A stretch of DNA of 64,000 nucleotides from Fen-1231 sp035286465 (lineage in GTDB: Bacteria; Gemmatimonadota; Gemmatimonadetes; Gemmatimonadales; Gemmatimonadaceae): NCBI GenBank assembly GCA_035286465.1, contig DATEDF010000124.1, forward strand, positions 1 through 64,000, written 5' to 3'. This document shows positions 34,175 to 40,746 of this stretch, in pieces (the stretch's first letter is position 1; each line of letters opens with the position of its first letter). The translations under genes were made by a program, and so were the position numbers. The notes beneath the pieces are model-generated. The model saw only the letters and a list, made by a program, of their open reading frames with translations, made no database searches and had not been told where the DNA came from.

Positions 34175-34215
34175 GCGCGCCGAGCCGCGACTTGGAAGTC
34201 GCGGGCTCGGCGCGC
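34175..34215 (-). terminator. Bulged hairpin downstream of lipoprotein A
   Basis: Arms 34175-34192 and 34197-34215 pair over about 17 bp with one bulged G (34205). There is no clear U-run. It lies 60 bases after lipoprotein A and 12 bases before the aminoacylase start, so it could be a terminator or a leader structure. An almost identical hairpin with the same bulge exists at 34966-35006. Confidence 0.65.
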
Positions 34216-34274
34216 CGGCCAAACGTCTCCGGACTACAGCGTACTGCTCGCGGCGTGCGACTCGCGGCTTTCGG

Positions 34275-34697
34275 CTACGGCACCACCGTGAGCGTGACGC
34301 CCGATCCGGGCTTTCCCTCGAGCGTGCAGACCAGAGTGTTTGTCCCGTCCACGAGCGTGACCGGAACGGTGAGCGACAGCGGCGCGTTCCCCCCGACCAT
34401 CGGGTGCGTCACCACCGTCACCCCGTTGAGGTCAATCGTGCCGTTGATCCCCAGCTCCCCGTTCCCCGTGACCACAAGCGAGGCGGGCCCCGCGACCGCC
34501 TCAAACGGCCACTCCACGCCCACGGGTTTGCCGGTCTCGCGCAGGCAGTCCACCGGGCCGAACCCCGCCGGCCCGACCACATTGAGGCGCGGAGCGTTCG
34601 GATTCGGGCCCCTTCGCGCGGCGGCGACGGGCGTGGTGGGCTCGGAGCAGGCGGCGATGACAAGTGCCGCCGCCAGCGGCAGCATCAGGTACTTCAC
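34275..34697 (-). CDS. Small lipoprotein A (paralogue of lipoprotein B)
   Basis: 140 residues from GTG 34697, with GGAGG seven bases upstream. The signal peptide ends in the lipobox VIAAC, so the mature N-terminus is a lipidated Cys followed by SEPTTPVA. The mature part is a compact beta-domain: a GPNPNAPRLNVVG strand, DCLRETGKPV, LNGTIDLNGVTVV, and NTLVCTLEGKPGSG. Two Cys are placed to bridge. Lipoprotein B at 35030-35464 has the same plan and about 50% identity by eye. No function is known. A tandem duplication including hairpin and neighbour fragment created the pair. Confidence 0.85.
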   Translation of the reverse strand: MKYLMLPLAAALVIAACSEPTTPVAAARRGPNPNAPRLNVVGPAGFGPVDCLRETGKPVGVEWPFEAVAGPASLVVTGNGELGINGTIDLNGVTVVTHPMVGGNAPLSLTVPVTLVDGTNTLVCTLEGKPGSGVTLTVVP

Positions 34698-34857
34698 GGT
34701 AACCTCCGGGTAGTGAGTCAAGCCCGAAAATGCCGCGCCGTGAGCGGCCGCCCCGTGTGCTGCATCACGTCCCCGGTTCCGCGGTCGTAAAAAACCGTGT
34801 TACCTCTGATTGACCCAAATCGTCACGCGCGACCCCGGTTTCGCCGCGCAACTTGAT

Positions 34858-34950
34858 CGTGCACGCGGGCGTGACGATCAGGTTGCTCGCGTCCATTGTG
34901 CGCCTGGGTTCGCGCGTCGATCGGCGCACGGGAAAGGCGCACGATCTCGC
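34858..34950 (-). pseudogene. Decayed 5' fragment of the D-aminoacylase-like gene
   Basis: On the minus strand this segment reads IVRLSRAPIDAR in one frame and then, after a frameshift, RRTMDASNLIVTPA in another. The intact gene at 33960-34010 encodes IVRVSRAPIDAR and RRTIDASGLIVAPG at the matching place. The DNA of both can be aligned by eye over about 85 bases. It lies just downstream of hairpin B, the same relative position the intact gene has to hairpin A. Confidence 0.75.
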
Positions 34951-34965
34951 GTGGCTCGAAAAACC

Positions 34966-35006
34966 GAGCGCCGAGCCGCGACGAAGATTTCGCGGGCTCG
35001 GCGCTC
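34966..35006 (-). terminator. Bulged hairpin downstream of lipoprotein B
   Basis: Arms 34966-34981 and 34990-35006 pair over 16 bp with one bulged G (34994), the same position as in hairpin A. It lies 23 bases after the stop of lipoprotein B. No U-run is visible. Conservation of stem and bulge between copies while the loop differs suggests a selected RNA structure. Confidence 0.65.
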
Positions 35007-35029
35007 CCGGCCTGTCGGCCGCAACGGAG

Positions 35030-35464
35030 CTACGGCACTACCGTCATCGTGAGGCCCGATCCGGGCTTGCCCTCGAGCTTGCAGACAAGCGTGTTGTCCG
35101 CGGTCGGCGCGATGAGGACGGAGAGGGCGACCGGCGCGTTACCGCCGAGCATCGGGTGCGTGACGACCGTCACCCCGTTCAGTTCGATGGTGCCGTTCAG
35201 GCCCTTCACGCCGTTGTCCGTCACTATGAGAGTGGCGGGTACGCCGTCAGACCACGGGAACGGGAACGACTCGGCAACCGGCTTCCCCTTGGCACGCAGG
35301 CACGCGACGGGCCCGAACGGTAGCGGGCCGATGGGCAAAGCCGCCAGCCGAGGAGCATTCGGATTGGGCCCCACTCTCGTCGCCTTCGCGACCGGCGTTG
35401 TGGGCTCAGTGCACGCCGCGGCGACGACAACCGCCGCGAGCAGCGCCGACGTGGCAAGCTTCAT
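35030..35464 (-). CDS. Small lipoprotein B (paralogue of lipoprotein A)
   Basis: 144 residues from ATG 35464, with GGGAGG nine bases upstream; the frame is open further but those residues do not resemble a signal. The lipobox is VAAAC, giving mature Cys-TEPTTPVAKA. The rest matches lipoprotein A throughout (GPNPNAPRL, LNGTIELNGVTVV, NTLVCKLEGKPGSG). It is lipidated and exported, probably facing the periplasm or cell surface. Function not known. Confidence 0.85.
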   Translation of the reverse strand: MKLATSALLAAVVVAAACTEPTTPVAKATRVGPNPNAPRLAALPIGPLPFGPVACLRAKGKPVAESFPFPWSDGVPATLIVTDNGVKGLNGTIELNGVTVVTHPMLGGNAPVALSVLIAPTADNTLVCKLEGKPGSGLTMTVVP

Positions 35465-35609
35465 GAAGATCCTCCCGGATGGTGAGAGTGTGTGCACGAC
35501 GCGGAGTCCAGCCACCCACAACGCTAACGATTTCACCGCGCAGCCTCCAGTGACGCGCATCACGCGCGCCGCGTGCCCACGCCGACGATCTCGGCCGCGG
35601 GCGCCGTGC

Positions 35610-36128
35610 TCAGCCGAGGTACCGCGCCACCGCCATCGTCACGGCGGCGACGAACAGCAATCCCGCGGTCCAGCGCACGCTGGTCTTCGAGCGCTGCCGG
35701 AGCGCGCCCATCGGCGCCATCGCGGCGTCGCGCGCGGGGCCCTCGGGGAGCTTCGCCGCTTCCGCGCCCAGCGCCATCATCCGGAGCGCCGTCGGCCGCA
35801 TCACGAACATCCCGACGAGAAACGCCAGCACGCCCGCGAGTCCCCCGAGCGAGAGCGCCGCACCCTGAGGCGAGCCCATCCACGGCGACGTGAAGCCGCC
35901 CGAATCCATCCAGAGGAGCGCCACGCCGGAGAGCAGCGCGAGGAGTGCGATGACCGGCATGATGTTGAAGTGGCCGAGGCGATGGAGCCCCTGCATCACG
36001 GGTACCCCGGCCGGGCCGGCGCCGCGCACCGCCGGCTCCAGGAAGATCGCGACGAAGAGGATCGTCCCCGCCCAGTACACGGCGCAGAGGATGTGCACGA
36101 GACGAAGCGCGACGAACGTCGTGTCCAT
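35610..36128 (-). CDS. Four-helix membrane protein (CopD/DUF2269-like)
   Basis: 172 residues from ATG 36128. Four helices: RLVHILCAVYWAGTILFVAI, FNIMPVIALLALLSGVALLW, SLGGLAGVLAFLVGMFVM and TAGLLFVAAVTMAVARYLG. The first carries a His and Trp (RLVHILCAVYWAG), the pattern of CopD-like and DUF2269 proteins, which may bind copper or heme. No metal partner is nearby. It lies 43 bases after the fatty-acid-methyltransferase gene and may share its transcript. Confidence 0.8.
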   Translation of the reverse strand: MDTTFVALRLVHILCAVYWAGTILFVAIFLEPAVRGAGPAGVPVMQGLHRLGHFNIMPVIALLALLSGVALLWMDSGGFTSPWMGSPQGAALSLGGLAGVLAFLVGMFVMRPTALRMMALGAEAAKLPEGPARDAAMAPMGALRQRSKTSVRWTAGLLFVAAVTMAVARYLG

Positions 36129-36171
36129 GGCGGGCGGGCTCCGGGATCGGGTCGTGAGGTGGCGAGCGCCC

Positions 36172-37566
36172 TCACGTTATCGCGCCGGGGCCTCCGTGGC
36201 GAGTCTCGCCGTACAGGTCGCTCCGGGTGAGCGGCACCACGTGCCGGCCATTCGCGTCGGGCTTCGCGAGCAGCAGCTGCACGACGGCGAGCCGCCCCGT
36301 CGCGAATCCACGCGCCGCCGCGGCGAGATAGAGGCGCCATACGCGGTATGCCGCCTCGCCGACCATCCCCGCCGCCTCCGCGTGGTGCGCCTCCAGCCGG
36401 CTGCTCCAGTGCCGCAGGGTGCGCGCATAGTGCTCGCGGAGGCTCTCGACGTCGCGCGTCTCGAAGCCGGCGAGTTCCGCCGCCCGGACCAGCTCCGCGA
36501 GCTGGACGACCTCGCCGTCCGGGAAGATGTAGCGCTCGATGAACTCGCCCCGCCGCCAGAGGCGGTCCCGCACGCGCTCGCGCACGCCTCGCCGGCGCGC
36601 GTCGTCCAGCGCCACGATCCCGTGCGTGAGAAACACGCCGCCGGGCCGGAGCAGATCGAACGCCGTGGCGAAGTAGCTTTCCAGCTGCAGGCCCCTGACG
36701 TGCTCGAGCATGCCGACGCTCGCGATCTTGTCGAACCGGCCGAACTCCCGGAGCCGCCGGTAGTCCCGGATGCAGACTTCCGCGCGACCGGCGAGTCCGG
36801 CCTCCGCGATCGCGCGATGCGCGAAGGCGGCCTGCTTGTGGCTGAGCGTCACGCCGACCGCCTCCACGCCGTACCGCTGCACCGCGTGCAGCACGAGCCC
36901 GCCCCACCCGCAGCCGATGTCGAGCAGCCGCTCGCCGGGCCGGACCCGGAGCTTCCGGCAGGTCAGATCGAGCTTCGCTTCCTGGGCGTCGTCCAGCGTC
37001 TCCGCGCCGGTCGCGAAATACGCGCAGGAGTACACCATCCGCCGGTCGAGCCAGAGCGCGTAGAAGTCGTCGCCGAGATCATAGTGGAATCGGATCGCGG
37101 CGGCGTCGCGCGGCTCGGCGTGGCGCGTTCCGAAGTCGGAGAGTCCGTCGGCGACGCGCAGCCGGCCCCTGCCGGCGCGCGGGCTCCTCGGCAGGGCGAG
37201 CAGGTGGGGCACGACCCGCGCCATCGTCCTCCACGAGACGGCACGTTCGGCGAGGAGATCCCCGAGGCGCACCGCCGCCTCGAGGTCACCCTCGATGTCG
37301 AAGTCGTTCCGCGCGAACGCTTCCGCGAGGCGCCGTTCCGAGGGCGGGAGGAGCACCCGGCGCAACACGTCGGGCTGCCGGAGCACGAGCGTGAACCGGC
37401 TGTCCGGCGGCCCTTCGACGGTGCCGTCCCAGAGGCGCACACAGAAGGCGCGCGTGCCCGCGGGGCCGAACAGCAGCTCCAGCGCATCGCGCGCGTGACG
37501 CGTGCGCGACGCGTCCGCACGCGGGAGGACGGCGCGCGGTGAAGGCGGCGCGACGGTGGCTTTCAC
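36172..37566 (-). CDS. Cyclopropane-fatty-acyl-phospholipid synthase family methyltransferase
   Basis: 464 residues from GTG 37566. The N-terminal lipid-binding domain (GPPDSRFTLVLRQPDVLRR, FARNDFDIEGDLE) precedes the methyltransferase: IRFHYDLGDDFYALWLD, SAM loop LLDIGCGWGG, and KIASVGMLEHV. EHYARTLRHWSSRLE closes the family signature. The enzyme adds a methylene or methyl carbon from SAM to unsaturated acyl chains of membrane phospholipids. Length is slightly above E. coli Cfa. The gap upstream (37567-37852) contains no gene and no clear promoter. Confidence 0.93.
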   Translation of the reverse strand: MKATVAPPSPRAVLPRADASRTRHARDALELLFGPAGTRAFCVRLWDGTVEGPPDSRFTLVLRQPDVLRRVLLPPSERRLAEAFARNDFDIEGDLEAAVRLGDLLAERAVSWRTMARVVPHLLALPRSPRAGRGRLRVADGLSDFGTRHAEPRDAAAIRFHYDLGDDFYALWLDRRMVYSCAYFATGAETLDDAQEAKLDLTCRKLRVRPGERLLDIGCGWGGLVLHAVQRYGVEAVGVTLSHKQAAFAHRAIAEAGLAGRAEVCIRDYRRLREFGRFDKIASVGMLEHVRGLQLESYFATAFDLLRPGGVFLTHGIVALDDARRRGVRERVRDRLWRRGEFIERYIFPDGEVVQLAELVRAAELAGFETRDVESLREHYARTLRHWSSRLEAHHAEAAGMVGEAAYRVWRLYLAAAARGFATGRLAVVQLLLAKPDANGRHVVPLTRSDLYGETRHGGPGAIT

Positions 37567-37852
37567 GGCGTGGCCTGCGATCTTCCGGACATCACCAGCT
37601 CCGTGCCGCGAACCCTAGCGGCGGTGGCACGCGTTCACCATCCGCAGAACGCCGAATGTGGGTAGGGCTTTCCCGCACCGGGAACTGCCGCTCTTCCGGT
37701 TTCGCCGGGCGCACGCGCGGCCCATCTTCCGCGTGTGATGAGGCGAGCGTGAGGACCGTGCGCTCCCGGCCGGTTACCGCTGCACGGGCGCGCGACCGCG
37801 AGCGGCCGGGCGCGCACGCGCACGAGGCAGTACGCGTCCCGGCGCGCCGGTG

Positions 37853-38257
37853 ATGCGCAACTGGTCGCGCTCGGAGGAGCACACCGGCGAGTGGAAGGTG
37901 CGCGTGCGCGCCGACTCGCTGAGCGCGCTCTTCGCCGAGGTGGCGCGCGTGGTCGCCGGCGCCGCGGGTCCAGCGCGCGGGCCGAGCGGCGACTGGGAGC
38001 CGGTCGCGCTCGGCGCCCGCGACGCGCCCGCGCTCCTCGTCGCGTGGGCAAATGAGTTGCTGGGCCGCGGCGAGGTGCGCCGCCGCGCCTACCGTGACGT
38101 GCGGCGCCTCACCGTCGCGAACGGCCGCCTCACCGCACAGGTGCGCGGGCCGCGCGTCGCCGAGTGGCGCTCGCCGCTCAAGGCCGCCACGTATCACGGG
38201 CTCACGCTCGAGCGGCGCGGCCGCCGGTGGGCGGCCCTCCTCCTGTTCGACGTCTAG
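37853..38257 (+). CDS. Archease (RtcB-activating protein)
   Basis: 134 residues from ATG 37853, or one more from GTG 37850; no strong ribosome site. The N-terminal block EEHTGEWKVRVRADSLSALFAEVAR corresponds to the archease signature (usually EHTAD-x-G-x-RV), and GLTLERRGRRWAALLLFDV ends with the expected metal-binding Asp. Archease helps RtcB ligase guanylylate and accept GTP. The rtcB gene follows 13 bases downstream, which strongly supports the call. Confidence 0.88.
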   Translation: MRNWSRSEEHTGEWKVRVRADSLSALFAEVARVVAGAAGPARGPSGDWEPVALGARDAPALLVAWANELLGRGEVRRRAYRDVRRLTVANGRLTAQVRGPRVAEWRSPLKAATYHGLTLERRGRRWAALLLFDV

Positions 38258-38270
38258 CGCGACGACCCCT

Positions 38271-39707
38271 GTGCTTCCCGAAGAGCTGAGCCAGATCGGG
38301 CCCTGCGCGTACGAGATTCCCGTCGCGCGCCGCGCCGACATGCGCGTGAGCGCCGTCGTCTACGCGGACGAGGAGCTGCTCGCCGCGATCCTCGCCGGCG
38401 ACGCGGTCGGCCAGCTCCAGAACGTCACCACGCTCCCGGGCGTGACGGGCCACGTCTTCGGCATGCCCGACATGCACGAGGGGTACGGCTTTCCCGTGGG
38501 CGGCGTCGCGGCCACGCGGATGCCGGACGGCGTGGTCTCGCCGGGCGGCGTGGGCTTCGACATCAACTGCGGCGTGCGGCTGCTGGCGACGCCACTCACG
38601 CGCGCGGCCGTCGGCGACCGGCTGACCGACCTCGTGCACGAGATCTCGCGCAGCGTTCCCGCCGGCACCGGCCGCGGCGGCCAGTGGACGCTCACCGACG
38701 CCGAGCTCGACGGCGTGCTCACCGAGGGGAGCGCGTTTCTCGTGCGCGAGCACGGCTTCGGCCTCTCCGACGACGTCGCGCACACCGAGTCGCTCGGGTG
38801 CCTGGAGGGCGCGGATCCGGCCAGGCTCTCGGCGCGCGCGCGCGACCGCGGGCGCGACCAGCTCGGCACCCTGGGCGCGGGCAATCACTTCATCGAAGTG
38901 CAGGTCGTGGACGAACTGTTCGATGAGGACGCGGCCCGCGCGTTCGGCCTCGAGCCGGGCACGCTCGCCATCCTCATCCACACCGGCTCGCGCGGCCTCG
39001 GGCACCAGGTGTGCACCGATTACGTGAAGCTGATGGACGCCCGCCTCGCGGAGCACGGCATCACGCTGCCCGACCGCCAGCTCTCGTGCGCGCCCGCGTC
39101 GTCGCGCGACGGCCGGGACTACCTCGCGGCGATGGCGGGCGCGGCGAACTTCGCGTGGGCGAACCGGCAGCTCATCGCGCATCGCGTGCGGCAGGCGGTC
39201 GCACGCCTCTTTCCCGCGGTGGCGCCCGAGGCCGTGCGACTGGTCTACGACGTCGCGCACAACATCGCGAAGCTCGAGACGCACGGCGGCGCGCGGCTGT
39301 GCGTGCACCGGAAAGGCGCCACGCGTGCCTTCGGCGCGGGGCACCCCGAGGTGCCGGCGCCGTACCGCGCCGTCGGGCAGCCCGTCTTCGTGCCGGGAAG
39401 CATGGGGACGGCCTCCTTCGTGCTCGCGGGCCTCGCGACGTCGGAGTCGCGCGCGTGGAGCAGTTGCTGCCACGGCGCCGGACGGAGTCTCAGCCGGACC
39501 GCCGCCAAGCGCCAGGTCGCCGGCAGCGAGCTGCGCGCGCAGCTCGAGGCACAAGGCATCGTCGTGCGCTGCCCGTCGAACAAGGGGCTCGCGGAGGAAG
39601 CGCCCCTGGCCTACAAGGACGTCGAGCGCGTGGCCGAAGTGGTCGAGCGCGCCGGCCTCGCGCGGCGCGTGGCGCGGCTCAGGCCCGTCGGCGTCGTGAA
39701 GGGGTGA
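38271..39707 (+). CDS. rtcB: tRNA-splicing / RNA-repair ligase RtcB
   Basis: 478 residues from GTG 38271. Manganese and GMP-binding residues can be read: GFDINCGVRL (Asp, Cys), GAGNHFIEV (His), IHTGSRGLGHQ (His), VAHNIAKLE (His) and CCHGAGRSLSR with the guanylylated His (usually CSHGAGR). RtcB joins RNA ends bearing 2',3'-cyclic phosphate or 3'-phosphate to 5'-OH. Pairing with archease is known in bacteria and archaea; the role here is probably repair of cleaved tRNA or rRNA rather than intron splicing. Confidence 0.95.
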   Translation: MLPEELSQIGPCAYEIPVARRADMRVSAVVYADEELLAAILAGDAVGQLQNVTTLPGVTGHVFGMPDMHEGYGFPVGGVAATRMPDGVVSPGGVGFDINCGVRLLATPLTRAAVGDRLTDLVHEISRSVPAGTGRGGQWTLTDAELDGVLTEGSAFLVREHGFGLSDDVAHTESLGCLEGADPARLSARARDRGRDQLGTLGAGNHFIEVQVVDELFDEDAARAFGLEPGTLAILIHTGSRGLGHQVCTDYVKLMDARLAEHGITLPDRQLSCAPASSRDGRDYLAAMAGAANFAWANRQLIAHRVRQAVARLFPAVAPEAVRLVYDVAHNIAKLETHGGARLCVHRKGATRAFGAGHPEVPAPYRAVGQPVFVPGSMGTASFVLAGLATSESRAWSSCCHGAGRSLSRTAAKRQVAGSELRAQLEAQGIVVRCPSNKGLAEEAPLAYKDVERVAEVVERAGLARRVARLRPVGVVKG

Positions 39708-39787
39708 CGCGCGACGGGTTCACTGCGCACGACACGTGAGTCGCCGGCGCCGCGAAGTCGGCCGCGGCGCGCCGGGGTGGTCCACGG

Positions 39788-40009
39788 TCAGTCGAGGATG
39801 TAGACCATCCCCGTCTCTTCGTCGTACACGTACGCGGGCGCGAGCCCGTCGTCCGACGCGCGCACGTAGCGCATCGTCGGTGTCGCGAACGCGGGCTGCC
39901 CACGGAATGCGCCGAGAATGCGCGCGAGGTCCTTGTCATCCAGCTCGTCCAGGTCGTCCGGGCCGGCCTCCTCGGGCGGAGGCGCCAGCGTGCTGCCGAT
40001 CTTCGACAT
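39788..40009 (-). CDS. Short acidic protein of unknown function
   Basis: 73 residues from ATG 40009, with AAAGGGGG upstream. The first half is very acidic (EEAGPDDLDELDDKDLARIL), the second half looks beta-structured (TPTMRYVRASDDG, AYVYDEETGMVYILD). No Cys, no membrane segment. It may be a small adaptor or a regulator of a neighbouring enzyme. It runs convergently with rtcB and I recognise no family. Confidence 0.65.
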   Translation of the reverse strand: MSKIGSTLAPPPEEAGPDDLDELDDKDLARILGAFRGQPAFATPTMRYVRASDDGLAPAYVYDEETGMVYILD

Positions 40010-40089
40010 GGCTCGCCCCCTTTGCAATCCCGCTACGGGGACGATGCGATCGCCTGCCGGCGGCCGTCAGGCGAAGAACCCTGATCCTC

Positions 40090-40108
40090 CGTCGGGCGCG
40101 GCCCGACG
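40090..40108 (-). terminator. Perfect 8-bp hairpin after dinB-like gene
   Basis: CGTCGGGC and GCCCGACG form a perfect 8-bp stem with a 3-base loop, 32 bases after the DinB stop codon. No U-run follows, so it may be a rho-dependent or mRNA-stabilising structure rather than a classical terminator. Confidence 0.4.
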
Positions 40109-40139
40109 AGCAGCCGGGAGGCTCCCTGAGCGGTCGCGC

Positions 40140-40631
40140 CTACATCCAGGGCTCGTCCGCCGACGGCCCGTAGATGGACGGCACCTTTCCGCCCGCCATC
40201 CGGAGGTACACCGAGAGCTGGCCGCGGTGGTGCACCTGGTCCATCAGCATCAGCCACATGATGTCGAGGATCGGCACCTTGCCCATCTGCTTGGGGCCGG
40301 TGTAGAAGTCCACGGTCTCGTGCAGCCGCGAGTCCGGCACCTTGCCGAGCGCCTGCTCCACCGACTGGCACCCCTTCTCGAACGCGGCGATGGCGAGGGC
40401 GATCGAGACCGGCTCCGGCGGCATGTTCGGCGGCATGGTGAGCGTGCCGTTGATCGCCGCGGCGACGACTCCCTGCTCCATGCCGAACGTGTGCATCAGC
40501 CGCTTCGCGCTCGCTGACCGCGGGTGCGGCTGGAACTCCGCCTTGTCGGCGGGATACGCCTTCATCACTTTGACGGTCGTCGCGTGTTCTTTCCGGTAGA
40601 CGTCCAGAAACTGCTCCTTGGGGCTCGGCAT
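40140..40631 (-). CDS. DinB-family four-helix protein
   Basis: 163 residues from ATG 40631. Three His placed as in DinB/YfiT proteins bind a divalent metal: His in LMHTFGMEQG and the pair in DQVHHRGQLSVYLR. The fold is a four-helix bundle. Members include thiol transferases such as bacillithiol and mycothiol S-transferases and many with no known activity. The C-terminal HHRGQLSVYLRMAG block is the strongest signature. It is single-gene and divergent from the patatin gene. Confidence 0.9.
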   Translation of the reverse strand: MPSPKEQFLDVYRKEHATTVKVMKAYPADKAEFQPHPRSASAKRLMHTFGMEQGVVAAAINGTLTMPPNMPPEPVSIALAIAAFEKGCQSVEQALGKVPDSRLHETVDFYTGPKQMGKVPILDIMWLMLMDQVHHRGQLSVYLRMAGGKVPSIYGPSADEPWM

Positions 40632-40732
40632 CGCGGTACCCTCCGTGAGCGGAGATGAGCACTGAGCGAGCGAATCTGGGTCACGCCCGGGCCGGGCGTC
40701 AACCGCCAGTATCCGCGCCGCACGGCGAAGCG

Positions 40733-40738
40733 TACTTT
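40733..40738 (+). promoter_or_regulatory. Candidate -10 (TACTTT) for the patatin gene, possibly leaderless
   Basis: TACTTT lies only eight bases before the ATG at 40747, so the transcript would start one or two bases before the start codon and have no Shine-Dalgarno. No such site is present upstream, which fits. No -35 match is clear. Confidence 0.35.
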
Positions 40739-40746
40739 CCTGCGCT

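Noticed and set aside
37567..37852. Possible small gene or RNA in the longest gap
   Set aside because: No frame has a plausible start with domain-like sequence, and no tRNA-like or stable RNA fold can be seen.
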